This document shows positions 10,404 to 18,243 of a stretch of 43,504 nucleotides of DNA, piece after piece. The stretch comes from Fibrobacteria bacterium AD312 (GTDB lineage: Bacteria > Fibrobacterota > Fibrobacteria > Fibrobacterales > Fibrobacteraceae): contig LIUM01000045.1 of NCBI GenBank assembly GCA_001462345.1, positions 1 through 43,504 of the forward strand, read 5' to 3'. How positions within the stretch are numbered: the first letter of the stretch is position 1; every line of letters starts with the position of its first letter. The translations under genes and the position numbers were made by a program. The notes beneath the pieces are model-generated. The model saw nothing but the letters and a program-made list of their open reading frames with translations, did no database searches and was not told the origin of the DNA.

Positions 10404-10505
10404 TTATTGGCAGGCGTTTCGCGAAAATAATCTGTAAAAAGCAACAAGTCCACCTGCGAGAACAGCTATCGCAGAAATAGCGAGGATACAGATTAGCTTT
10501 TTCAA
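10404..10505 (-). pseudogene. Remnant of a fourth tandem lipoprotein gene (33 codons, TTG start)
   Basis: Directly after the 312-aa paralogue, the reading begins TTGAAAAAGCTAATCTGTATC and encodes LKKLICILAISAIAVLAGG and onward, ending at TAA after 33 codons. The nucleotides match the start of the gene at 7874-8833 (ATGAAAAAGCTGTTCTGTATC; both preceded by GGAGAGCAA) and sit in the same position behind a paralogue. The simplest reading is a duplicated two-gene unit whose second gene lost its ATG and most of its body. A short membrane peptide could still be made from TTG. Confidence 0.6.
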
Positions 10506-11440
10506 GGGTTGCTCTCCAAATGGGAAAATTCTTCACTAGTATACCAAATTTCATTACCGAGAGAGTCAACAAAATAACGACTTAGTGGGCTTGTATAAAT
10601 CCAAATGGTGGAATAGTTTTCATTAAATTTTAAGTTTTTTATATTCAAAATTAAATCAGTAAACATGCTTTCATGTACTTTTATGTGGTTTCCCCATAAC
10701 TCGATAAATTCTAGTGCTCCATTGATGTTCTGACTATCAGATAATTCACCGTTTACTACAATATCTATCTGACCTCCAGCCGATTGTAGACATATAATCT
10801 GATTGTCTGAATATCGAATATCCCTACATTCAGAAAGCCAAGCTTCCTCTTTGTTGTTAAATCGATTTAATACGGCTTCACTTGTTGTGGTATCTAATAT
10901 GGCATATTGGCATGTATCCGCCCGAATTGATTTTGTCGGCGTGTTTCCTAGTAGCAAGAATTTTCCGTCACGCCAAGGCCTTACTCGAAAATCGGGAAGT
11001 GAACTTTCACGTAGTTTAAATGCACAATCGCCACTCCATTTAGGTTTTATTTTTTTTGGCTTTTCACCGATTTTCCAAAGAACTATTTCATTCCATAAAT
11101 CACCTCCATACACCATCGAATCTGTCACTTGCCCTATCAAATTTGTTTCCCAATTGACAGTATCGGCCCAGACCACAGGTTGCTTACTCCTATAGTTAAC
11201 AAGATGTAGACCACCATTATCTTTGACACTATAACTTTCACTTGCGTCTGCTGATACCATGCCAAAAATCATACCTCCAGTCTGCGAATGAAAAGTACGA
11301 TGTGATGTTCGTAAGGCTAACGAATCATTAACAATGCCAACAACCCATCCTACAGTACGCTCGCTGTCCCACCACTCCTCCGTACGAGAGCAAGAAATCA
11401 AAAAAAGTGATACTAATGTAACGTATAAATAGAGTCTCAT
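10502..11440 (-). CDS. Lipoprotein, paralogue family member 3 (312 aa)
   Basis: First gene of the lipoprotein array on the minus strand. The signal MRLYLYVTLVSLFLISC has lipobox LISC. It is nearly identical over long stretches to the 8830-9771 copy, including DSERTVGWVVGIVNDSLALR and the C-terminal DSLGNEIWYTSEEFSHLESN, so the duplication is recent. Divergence is concentrated in a middle segment (about residues 150-240), which could reflect diversifying selection or gene conversion of the ends. No known domain; the product is presumably a surface or periplasmic lipoprotein. Confidence 0.8.
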   Translation of the reverse strand: MRLYLYVTLVSLFLISCSRTEEWWDSERTVGWVVGIVNDSLALRTSHRTFHSQTGGMIFGMVSADASESYSVKDNGGLHLVNYRSKQPVVWADTVNWETNLIGQVTDSMVYGGDLWNEIVLWKIGEKPKKIKPKWSGDCAFKLRESSLPDFRVRPWRDGKFLLLGNTPTKSIRADTCQYAILDTTTSEAVLNRFNNKEEAWLSECRDIRYSDNQIICLQSAGGQIDIVVNGELSDSQNINGALEFIELWGNHIKVHESMFTDLILNIKNLKFNENYSTIWIYTSPLSRYFVDSLGNEIWYTSEEFSHLESNP

Positions 11441-11475
11441 ATAGAATCCTCGCCCCCAACCCCCTAATCAATGAC

Positions 11476-12147
11476 TTACTTCTTTTTTTTGTCTTTGACC
11501 GCTAAGCGTTCCACATATTTAAACAGATTGTTATAGACTTCTAAAAAATCCTCTACCCAAATTGGGTCGCGCTCCCCAATCAACGAGAATGTATTTTCAA
11601 GCGTATGCTGAGAGTTATAAAGCCCCACCACAGTTGAAGACGCTCTCGAGATCGAACTATTTTTCGACTGAGGCGCAAACGTCAAAGTTCTCGCCCTATA
11701 TGATCGCTTTAATCGTGCAATCAAACTCAAACGAACCGCGAGCAAATCTTCTCGAGCTTTTAAAATTTTCCCTTCTTCAATCCAAGACTCAATCTTATCT
11801 AAACGACGAGAAAAAGAATCCCGTTCTGGAGCAGGAATCAACTGTTTCTTTTGACTTAAAGTCGTCTTTAATTCTGCAATGACTTTTCTTAAAAAAGGAG
11901 CAGACCAAAAAACAATTTTTGGATTATGGATTTCTTCATGCCATTGTTTTGAGGGCTTATTCTTTGAAACCCAAGAGTCTAAGCGATCACACATCAAAAC
12001 GGCTTCTGGTGTTCGATCTACTAAAAGATATTCTTCTACTCGCTGCAACATAAAATCAGCATAAGAAAGCTTCCAATAAGGCATCCGACGTGATTTTCGA
12101 ATGACCTCAACTTGTTCTCGAAGCTCTGTTATACGATTTCGAATCAA
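11476..12147 (-). CDS. Unknown cytoplasmic protein of the MotAB-like operon, 223 aa
   Basis: No signal peptide or membrane segment. The sequence is helical, rich in Arg, Lys and Glu, and ends in a basic run (KDKKKK). Conserved-looking features are LREQVEVIRKSRR near the start and a central W-rich segment (KQWHEEIHNPKIVFW). Its start overlaps the stop of the OmpA-like gene by 4 bp, so expression is coupled to the membrane complex. In beta- and gammaproteobacteria a comparable four-gene order occurs (DUF3348, DUF802/TolQ-like, OmpA, DUF2894). This protein holds the DUF2894 position, but I cannot show homology. It is a likely cytoplasmic partner or regulator of the complex. Confidence 0.65.
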   Translation of the reverse strand: MIRNRITELREQVEVIRKSRRMPYWKLSYADFMLQRVEEYLLVDRTPEAVLMCDRLDSWVSKNKPSKQWHEEIHNPKIVFWSAPFLRKVIAELKTTLSQKKQLIPAPERDSFSRRLDKIESWIEEGKILKAREDLLAVRLSLIARLKRSYRARTLTFAPQSKNSSISRASSTVVGLYNSQHTLENTFSLIGERDPIWVEDFLEVYNNLFKYVERLAVKDKKKK

Positions 12148-12782
12148 TGCTTGTTCTCCGATTTACGAATAGGAGTTACACCTATTTCTACTCTTCGATT
12201 TAAGCGTCTATTTTCATCTGTTGTATTGGGGTATTTGGGGTGATATTCTCCAAAGCCCGCGGCAAAAAGACGATCTGCTGGGAACCCTTGAGCAATCAAC
12301 GTTTTGACCACATTAATAGCACGTTCCGCAGATAAGTTCCAGTTTGTATAAGTGGATGATTTAATAGGTGTATCGTCTGTAAAACCAGAGACCATAATCA
12401 CATCACTTGTATCCAAGATATCTAATAAGCCTTTTCCAATCGCTTGAATCACCTGAGTGCCTTCTGGAGTGAGTTCTGCCCCATTCAAAGGGAATAAAAA
12501 GGATGCCTGGATTTGAATATTACCATCTTCTAAAGCGATTAAGCCTTTTTCAATTGTACTTTTTAAGCTACTAGAGAGCAATGCGTTACGTTCCATTGCA
12601 ATTTTTCGCATTTCTTCTTGACAACTTAAAACTTCTTCTTCTGTTCGAGTTAAGTCTTCGGCTTTTTGTTCTTTAAGGGTGGCCATCGCTACAAAAGCTA
12701 AAATAAATAGAGCTAATAAACCGATAGTCAAATCCGTAAAGACAAACCAGGACGCATTTTCCTCGCTTTTGCTTTTACGCAT
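12144..12782 (-). CDS. MotB/ZorB-like protein: one N-terminal TM helix plus OmpA peptidoglycan-binding domain
   Basis: A 212-residue protein. The single membrane helix at about 13-32 starts with FTDLTIG, and Asp17 sits where MotB-type stators carry the proton-binding acid. A short coiled coil follows (about 36-70), then an OmpA_C domain (about 85-205) with GFTDDTPI, NWNLSAERA and ENRRLNRRVEI, which bind peptidoglycan. It is therefore expected to be a cell-wall-anchored stator subunit pairing with the MotA/TolQ-like product of the upstream gene, which it overlaps by 1 bp. No flagellar genes are nearby, so a role in swimming is unlikely. TolR, MotB and ZorB are alternatives; the OmpA domain rules against a plain ExbD/TolR. 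Confidence 0.85.
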   Translation of the reverse strand: MRKSKSEENASWFVFTDLTIGLLALFILAFVAMATLKEQKAEDLTRTEEEVLSCQEEMRKIAMERNALLSSSLKSTIEKGLIALEDGNIQIQASFLFPLNGAELTPEGTQVIQAIGKGLLDILDTSDVIMVSGFTDDTPIKSSTYTNWNLSAERAINVVKTLIAQGFPADRLFAAGFGEYHPKYPNTTDENRRLNRRVEIGVTPIRKSENKH

Positions 12783-14371
12783 TATCCCTCCGATTTCACA
12801 TTAGAAGCAGCAGAAACACGCTGAGCTTGTTCTAAAACTTCTAATAAAATTTCTTGGGTCTTCACCGCATTTTCCATTAACACTTCGCTAGCTCTTTCAT
12901 GGAAGGCCTGTAAAGAGGCTTGCAATTGTTCCATGAAATTATTTTCATCTTCATGTTCTGCCGTATCGCCAGAAAGCTTTTCAATAACCGTTTCTAAACC
13001 ACGACGAAGCACTTCTAAGTTAGCCGCAAATTCCGATTGATTCACACGCATTAATGTGGCTGCTTCAGAAATATTATTCGCAAGCACATCGGCGGCTTCC
13101 AATTCCTTAGTCGTTCTAGATTCTACGTCGGTGACTAAGCGTTTTTGAACTTCAGCTAAAGCAGAAGAAGATTCTGTCAACTGACTAAATTCCACACCAA
13201 TCTTTTCGGCAAGCGCACCAAATTCTTTTTGAATCGAAGAAGAAAATGCAGAGGCATCCACTTCTGTCTTTTCAATAACACGAGATGCGATCGAACGTAA
13301 ATGTTCCACACCCTCCAGCTGTTTTGCCTGAGTGGCTTCCATAGAAGAAGCAAATGATTGAGAAGAACGAAGAGACTCTTCTTTAAGAGACTGTATAAAT
13401 GCATTCGATTGTTCTTTTAATGCGTTCACCTGACCAGAAATAGTCTCTGCAAAAGTACTAGCCATTTGCTGAATAGATTTTTTAATTTCATCAGAAGCAA
13501 AGTGCTCCATCGAGGACCAATTTTTTTGCATCTGACTTAAAAATTCTTCTAACGATTTTGATTGATTCTGAGTCACTTGAGTGATAGATTGTACCGATTC
13601 TTTTTGCAAAGAAATAAACGTCTCTGAAATAGAAGCGAGTGTAGCCTCTTGATTCTTTTGCATATTTTCAGCTAAAGCAGCCATCAATTCGTGTACATGA
13701 GAGTCAGAAGATTTTTCTTGTACGCTAAATGTCGGAATCAATTCAAGCAAAGTAAACTTGTCTAAATCAGAAACAAAATCTGAATTTTCTTTTTCAACAA
13801 GAGCATGAGACGCATTCAAAACTAAAGCAGAGAACAAGCCACACAAGCTAGTTCCAAAAATACCCTTCATACTAGAGAAAATCGACTGGATAGAATCCAA
13901 AGTATTTTGAGTCGTCGAGTTATCAATCGCGGCACCTGCCGTAGATACAGCAAGCATCAAACCAAAGAACGTTCCTAAAAGGCCTAATAAAACAACGACG
14001 CCTCCCATGCTCCGCCCAACTTGAACCGTCGCTTTCACGTCTAAGATTTCAGTCACTAGTTGAGAAGAAAATGGCACCTTATGAGCAGCAAGCCTTTTTA
14101 CAACAGCAATGCGATCGCCTACAATTCCTGGTTCTATTTTATCCAGAATTAAACCGTTAGAATGAGCCTTTAATACTTCTCGTTCTTTCTCGATTTGCTT
14201 CATGAGCTTAAAATCTCGCCATTGAGAACCGAGGAAAATGGCAAAAATAGCTACGACAACAATCCAACCGAATAATGGTGCTCCAAAATAGAAGGCACTG
14301 GCAACAAGGACTAAAAAGCCTATAACGGTCAATAAAAGGATTAGCTTGGAATTATTTTTCATCCGTTTCAT
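12782..14371 (-). CDS. MotA/TolQ/ExbB-family proton channel with long coiled-coil tail, 529 aa
   Basis: Two N-terminal membrane helices (about 9-28 and 30-48) are followed by a cytoplasmic segment. The MotA/TolQ/ExbB core has helices at about 128-150 (GGVVVLLGLLGTFFGLMLAV) and 180-200 (GTSLCGLFSALVLNASHALV). Residues about 230-529 are a Gln/Glu/Ser/Ala-rich coiled coil with apolipoprotein- or chemoreceptor-like repeats. The long cytoplasmic tail is the hallmark of ZorA-like and DUF802-like proteins rather than of flagellar MotA. With the OmpA-like partner it should form an ion-driven complex spanning membrane and wall, the tail acting as a shaft or signalling rod. The start lies 1 nt after the upstream stop; a second ATG three codons in has a better-spaced Shine-Dalgarno and may be the true start. 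Confidence 0.85.
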   Translation of the reverse strand: MKRMKNNSKLILLLTVIGFLVLVASAFYFGAPLFGWIVVVAIFAIFLGSQWRDFKLMKQIEKEREVLKAHSNGLILDKIEPGIVGDRIAVVKRLAAHKVPFSSQLVTEILDVKATVQVGRSMGGVVVLLGLLGTFFGLMLAVSTAGAAIDNSTTQNTLDSIQSIFSSMKGIFGTSLCGLFSALVLNASHALVEKENSDFVSDLDKFTLLELIPTFSVQEKSSDSHVHELMAALAENMQKNQEATLASISETFISLQKESVQSITQVTQNQSKSLEEFLSQMQKNWSSMEHFASDEIKKSIQQMASTFAETISGQVNALKEQSNAFIQSLKEESLRSSQSFASSMEATQAKQLEGVEHLRSIASRVIEKTEVDASAFSSSIQKEFGALAEKIGVEFSQLTESSSALAEVQKRLVTDVESRTTKELEAADVLANNISEAATLMRVNQSEFAANLEVLRRGLETVIEKLSGDTAEHEDENNFMEQLQASLQAFHERASEVLMENAVKTQEILLEVLEQAQRVSAASNVKSEG

Positions 14372-14372
14372 C

Positions 14373-15287
14373 CTAAGGGTTAGTGTTAAAAGACTGCGAA
14401 TTCTGGCCGAACAAATCTAATTGCCCTCGCGAAAATCCACGTAAAAAAAGCGACCACTTCTCTTGATACCATCTGCCGATCAGTAAAGTAAGACCTGCCG
14501 CATAATCACAAAAATCATCTGTATAAGCTAAGAATGGGTTTTCATAAGCACCATTCAAATCCCAAAGTCGCCCTACATTTCTTGCACAACTCATAGATGT
14601 AGGGTAATAACGAGGTTTAGCGCTCGTACTAAAACCAGCAAAAAAACGTTTAAGAGCCACTTCTGCTAATGAAGCCCTAAGACTCGTCACTAAATCGGTT
14701 TCTTGTTGGCGAAGAGAGGCTTCTAAACAGGGTAGCACTTTGGAGAGCGCATCGGTTGCCCCTTCTTTATACCAATAAGAGCTCAAACGTTCTTGCAAAT
14801 GAGACGCCCGAGAAGACATCATCACTAAAAGCTTTTCAGCATCGCCAACCATTAAATGGATTGTAGAAAAATAAAGATTTTTAACTTCTTGCTTTGTTAA
14901 TTTAGAAGAAAAACGCCAACCTTGATCTTCTTGAATAAGCCACTCACTTTGAAGTAACTGCCTGTGAATTTCATCTGTAGAAAAGCGTTGATTCCACTTA
15001 AAACGGAATTCATCGAATTTAGTAGAAAATTCGTCTAGCAAATGGGGGAACTCAGACTCCCATAATTTCCATGCAGAAGGGCTAAAAGAGATTGTTTCTG
15101 GACCAGCCATTGTAGCTGAAGGGTTAGAATCATTGGCGTCTAAATGTTCGTATAAAGCAATAGACCATGTCGCATTCATACTTTGAGATAAATTGGCAAT
15201 CATCGAAGCCCGATTAGGCCGCGACCCAAAACGCACAATACTTGTGCCTGTCATTTTTCGAATAGCTCTGCGAAATGATTCGTCCAC
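14373..15287 (-). CDS. Unknown protein upstream of the MotA-like gene, 304 aa
   Basis: Soluble and helical, with no signal peptide. It carries several Trp-rich segments (MNATWSIALYEHL, SAWKLWESEFPHLL, FRFKWNQRF) and a C-terminal region with CARNVGRLWDLNGAY and LIGRWYQEKWSLFLRGFSRG. I recognise no family with confidence. Its place directly before the channel gene matches that of DUF3348 proteins in proteobacterial four-gene clusters, and both are Trp-containing helical proteins of similar size, but this is an analogy. It ends 1 nt before the channel gene, so a structural or regulatory partner in the cytoplasm is plausible. The start ATG follows a 27-nt gap after the beta-helix gene. Confidence 0.65.
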   Translation of the reverse strand: MDESFRRAIRKMTGTSIVRFGSRPNRASMIANLSQSMNATWSIALYEHLDANDSNPSATMAGPETISFSPSAWKLWESEFPHLLDEFSTKFDEFRFKWNQRFSTDEIHRQLLQSEWLIQEDQGWRFSSKLTKQEVKNLYFSTIHLMVGDAEKLLVMMSSRASHLQERLSSYWYKEGATDALSKVLPCLEASLRQQETDLVTSLRASLAEVALKRFFAGFSTSAKPRYYPTSMSCARNVGRLWDLNGAYENPFLAYTDDFCDYAAGLTLLIGRWYQEKWSLFLRGFSRGQLDLFGQNSQSFNTNP

Positions 15288-15314
15288 GTTGAAAATATAC
15301 CAAATCCAAAAAAA

Positions 15315-16016
15315 TTAAAAGCCTGATTCGATACGATGCCATACCGATGTAGAGACTCTCTTCCCCTTTCCAGCTAATTCATCACTTTCTTTACGTACAT
15401 TGGCTTCTAAATTCTCTTTAATTAACTGTAAATTGCCCAAAAACTTCCCCCCTTTTTCCACATACAAACCAAAAACATTCCCCACAATATCTGTGGCATC
15501 TACATTTACAGAACCTGCACCCACGGATAGAGCAAAACGATTACGAGAAAAAGAGCATTTTTTCAAATAAACTTGATTAGAAGAATTAACCCATAACCCA
15601 TAGTAATTGTTTATAAATTGCACCGATTCAAAAACGCCTCCAGATTGAGTCACTGAATTTCTAAAGGCATTTTCTACCACTAGATTTTTTACGTAAAAAG
15701 GCGCCGTATTAGACACAAAATGAACCCCACTCCAGCTTTCTGTGGTATCTAAACTTTTAAAAACAACAGGCTTTTTCTCAGTGCCCAATATTTGCACTGG
15801 GCCGCGCAAAAGGAGCTTCGCATAAGGCATCATAAAGACTTGAACACCAGGTTCAATAATCAAAGTATCTGTACCAGAAAAGACAACACTAGTCTCTAAC
15901 AAGTAGGGACTATTTTTTTCAGTAAGAACTACCTTCCCTGATTCAATCACAGGAAAAGGAACTTCTGCCCATGTTAATGAGAAAAGGACACTGAAAAAAA
16001 ACAGTGATTTTTTCAC
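15315..16016 (-). CDS. Secreted right-handed beta-helix repeat protein, 233 aa
   Basis: The signal peptide MKKSLFFFSVLFSLTWA is followed by repeating strands typical of parallel beta-helix folds (e.g. TLIIEPGVQVFM, KLLLRGPVQILG, GVHFVSNTAPFYVKNLVVENA, ESVQFINNYYGLWVNSSNQ, KKCSFSRN). 'GTEKKPVVFKS' is a motif of beta-helix proteins in which low-complexity rungs are stacked. No catalytic Asp triad of polysaccharide lyases is obvious, so a binding or structural role is as likely as an enzymatic one. The start overlaps the stop of the lipoprotein gene by 4 bp. It is probably part of the same operon as the MotA/MotB-like genes and would place a component in the periplasm or outside. Confidence 0.75.
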   Translation of the reverse strand: MKKSLFFFSVLFSLTWAEVPFPVIESGKVVLTEKNSPYLLETSVVFSGTDTLIIEPGVQVFMMPYAKLLLRGPVQILGTEKKPVVFKSLDTTESWSGVHFVSNTAPFYVKNLVVENAFRNSVTQSGGVFESVQFINNYYGLWVNSSNQVYLKKCSFSRNRFALSVGAGSVNVDATDIVGNVFGLYVEKGGKFLGNLQLIKENLEANVRKESDELAGKGKRVSTSVWHRIESGF

Positions 16017-16831
16017 ACAAAGCTCCTTAATTTCAGCTTCTGGATCACACGTAATTTAGGAATTTCTTCTTCTGAATATTTATCAGAAACATTGACTTTT
16101 CCATTCACTTCTAAAACGGATTCTTCTACTACACCCATAGTGACGTTAAAAAGAAGAAACCCGCTACCCACAATAAAATCTTCACTAGTCATTTTTATTT
16201 GAGGATTATTACTTACTTGTTTGTATCGCATATTCATACGAATTTTTGCAAGTAAAACGCCACTGCGATTAAATACATCTTCTAAAGTAAAATTTTTATA
16301 AACCACTATTTGTTCATTATTTTCTCCAGTAATCGCGTGCTGGCGTTCCCACGATTCCCCTACGCGAACAGGCTTTCCAGGAAACACGGGTTGGATTTTC
16401 AAAAATAGCTTCGCAATTTCTAATTCATTACTTTCTGGATGAGACACATAATTATCCATCACGGGCTCACTCATCAAACCATCTTTAGCTATTTTAAACT
16501 GAAAATTTTGAGAGCTCAAATACTGTTCCACATAGCGATATTCTTCGACAGAACGTTTATCGGACGTGTATTCCACAGAATCTACTTTTATTTCAAAGCG
16601 GGCCGAACTATCATCATAAGCCATCAATAAAGAAGAGGTGACAATTAAACGAAGTGACGTTTTCATCGATTCTAAAGAATCTACTGGCACAGAATCGTCT
16701 ACAAAGACATTCATGTCGGCATTCATGACAAATTTTTGGTCTGCGATGTTTTGAGTATTAAAGACTAAATTGGTCGTTTGTTGATCACAAGCCAATAATA
16801 AAAAGCTGGCTAAAAGCAAAGATTTCTTCAT
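16013..16831 (-). CDS. Lipoprotein (DUF6263-like), 272 aa
   Basis: MKKSLLLASFLLLAC is a short lipoprotein signal with lipobox LLAC. The mature part is beta-rich and carries VFPGKPVRVGESWERQ, which resembles the 'P.kpV.vGdsW' signature of DUF6263-type lipoproteins seen in Bacteroidota and relatives. The function of that family is not established. It is the first gene of the apparent six-gene operon ending with the MotB-like and 223-aa genes, and starts 51 nt after tadA ends, so read-through from tadA is possible. Confidence 0.7.
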   Translation of the reverse strand: MKKSLLLASFLLLACDQQTTNLVFNTQNIADQKFVMNADMNVFVDDSVPVDSLESMKTSLRLIVTSSLLMAYDDSSARFEIKVDSVEYTSDKRSVEEYRYVEQYLSSQNFQFKIAKDGLMSEPVMDNYVSHPESNELEIAKLFLKIQPVFPGKPVRVGESWERQHAITGENNEQIVVYKNFTLEDVFNRSGVLLAKIRMNMRYKQVSNNPQIKMTSEDFIVGSGFLLFNVTMGVVEESVLEVNGKVNVSDKYSEEEIPKLRVIQKLKLRSFV

Positions 16832-16882
16832 GCCCCTAAAAATAAATCTTAAATGAGAGAAACGTTACTGAAAACTAATGTT

Positions 16883-17380
16883 TTACAAGGGTTTTGCACC
16901 TGTATCGCCTTTACGGGCACGCATTTCTTGAAAAAAGAGTTGTAGAAGACCTAGACACTCCTCCGCAAGGACCCCAGAAGTTATAACGACATCTCGCTTG
17001 AGAGCGTTATTTGAAATGACATCGACCGTAGTACCACAGCCGCCAAAGCGGGAATCTGGAGAGCCATAAACGACTCTTGAAATGCGGCTATTCAAGATTG
17101 CCCCAGCACACATTGGGCAAGGTTCTAATGTTACATAAAGCGTACAATCACTTAAACGCCAGTTTTCTACTGCCGAAGAAGCGGCTCCAATCGCTAAAAT
17201 CTCTGCATGAGCCGTGGCATCTTTTAACGTCTCTACCTGATTATAGCCTTTTCCAATGACTTTGCCCTCTTTCACAATCACACAGCCAATAGGCACTTCT
17301 TTCGCATCAAAAGCCATTTCCGCTTGGCGTAAAGCCAAACGCATGAACTTTTCATCTTCACTTTGTTGAATTTCATCCAT
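16883..17380 (-). CDS. tadA: tRNA adenosine(34) deaminase TadA
   Basis: Zinc-dependent deaminase that converts A34 to inosine in the tRNA-Arg(ACG) anticodon; essential in most bacteria. At 165 residues it has the usual family length. The zinc and proton-shuttle signature is complete: HAE at 58-60 (His58 ligand, Glu60 catalytic) and PCPMCAG at 87-93 (Cys88 and Cys91 ligands). The substrate-binding segment GYNQVETLKDATAHAE and the C-terminal helix are present. Start chosen at MDEIQQSEDEKFM. Cytoplasmic housekeeping gene; an intrinsic terminator from the upstream gene separates it from the DUF3788 gene. Confidence 0.95.
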   Translation of the reverse strand: MDEIQQSEDEKFMRLALRQAEMAFDAKEVPIGCVIVKEGKVIGKGYNQVETLKDATAHAEILAIGAASSAVENWRLSDCTLYVTLEPCPMCAGAILNSRISRVVYGSPDSRFGGCGTTVDVISNNALKRDVVITSGVLAEECLGLLQLFFQEMRARKGDTGAKPL

Positions 17381-17461
17381 TTTCTAAAAATAGAAAAGAC
17401 TTAAGGGGCATTCAATATTCTCAAGCCTTCGGGTGCCATAATTCACTGAAATCCTTAAAAA

Positions 17462-17485
17462 CCAAAAATCCCGCTCATCGCGGGA
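17462..17485 (-). terminator. Intrinsic terminator after the DUF3788 gene
   Basis: A 6-bp GC-rich stem (TCCCGC paired with GCGGGA, 5-nt loop) lies at 17469-17485. On the minus strand it is followed at once by a run of T. It sits 56 nt downstream of the 146-aa gene stop and ahead of tadA. Confidence 0.75.
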
Positions 17486-17540
17486 CTTTATGATTGAGGC
17501 CATCGCTATACCTATTATTGACCGAAATAAGTGGCTTTTT

Positions 17541-17981
17541 TTATTTCGCCTTTAGTTTAAGCTGCATTATTTTTGAAAAGTCTTTTGGTACAGAAGACGT
17601 TTTCATTTCAAAAATGCATGGTTTAGACTTGCCTGTATTGCTTGTCTCTTTTATATAATCTTTTGTTTTTTGATTGATATCTAAATTGTAAATATCATCG
17701 ATATACTTTTCTGGAAAATAAATTGTCGCTTTAATAAAACCCTTCCATGCAGACATCCAAACAATCGTTCTTTTCTTATGCTGTACTTTACAAAGCCAAA
17801 GTTTTCCATCGTTATAATATCGCCATTCATACGTCATATCACTCGCGCCAAATAGTTTTAAAAGAGAAGCATAAGCCTCAAAAGATTTACCCAACAGACT
17901 TTTTAATACACCGTCATTTGGATATACCGATGGATTTTTTAATTCGATATCGGGATTCGGTTTTATTTTGAACGTATCCAT
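17541..17981 (-). CDS. DUF3788 family protein, 146 aa
   Basis: A small soluble protein with the arrangement typical of DUF3788: a central YEWRYYNDGKLWLCKVQHKK followed by TIVWMSAWKGFIKATIYF, then a C-terminal segment with PCIFEMKTSSV. The family is widespread in gut bacteria and has no proven function; a small-molecule or nucleic-acid binding role has been suggested only from its fold. It stands alone, has its own terminator downstream, and is separated from the next gene upstream by a stretch with a RhuM-like remnant. Confidence 0.75.
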   Translation of the reverse strand: MDTFKIKPNPDIELKNPSVYPNDGVLKSLLGKSFEAYASLLKLFGASDMTYEWRYYNDGKLWLCKVQHKKRTIVWMSAWKGFIKATIYFPEKYIDDIYNLDINQKTKDYIKETSNTGKSKPCIFEMKTSSVPKDFSKIMQLKLKAK

Positions 17982-18085
17982 ATTTCCCTGATTTTTAATT
18001 TTGCTCAGTATGATCTTATGAATTTAACTTTTTCTTGTATAAGGTCTTTAGCTTACATAAGCACCCTTGATCATTATATTTCTTA

Positions 18086-18197
18086 TTATTCATCGCTAGC
18101 ATTCGTCTTTTTTAAAGACTCAATACGTTTAAGCATTTTGTCAAAATCACTCTCAAAAAGGCGATCCTGAATGATTCGGTATTTTTCAAACTCATTG
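18086..18197 (-). pseudogene. C-terminal remnant of a RhuM-family protein
   Basis: In the 262-nt gap between two genes, the minus strand reads NEFEKYRIIQDRLFESDFD, then KMLKRIESLKKTNASDE and a TAA stop at 18086-18088. An in-frame stop (TAA CCG CAC AAT) lies just upstream and no start codon fits, so only the tail of a gene is left. The 'EKYRIIQD..FESDFD' tail is what I expect at the end of RhuM-like proteins, which also occur at 42995-43504 in this window. The family assignment is tentative. Confidence 0.5.
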
Positions 18198-18202
18198 TGC
18201 GG

Positions 18203-18232
18203 TTATAATACCGAGCAAGCTCGGTATTATAA
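18203..18232. terminator. Perfect 14-bp inverted repeat, likely bidirectional terminator or REP-like palindrome
   Basis: TTATAATACCGAGC, a 2-nt AA spacer and the exact complement form a 30-bp palindrome 11 nt downstream of the CoA-disulfide-reductase-like gene stop. It is flanked by A and T-rich sequence, so it can act as a hairpin terminator in the minus direction. It also abuts the RhuM remnant and could instead be a mobile palindrome. Confidence 0.55.
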
Positions 18233-18243
18233 GACGATCCAGC

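Noticed and set aside
12144-14371. Calling the MotA/MotB-like pair a Zorya system
   Set aside because: The channel and stator resemble ZorA and ZorB, but no ZorC, ZorD (helicase) or ZorE (HNH) gene is adjacent; the flanking genes are unknown proteins, a beta-helix protein and a lipoprotein.
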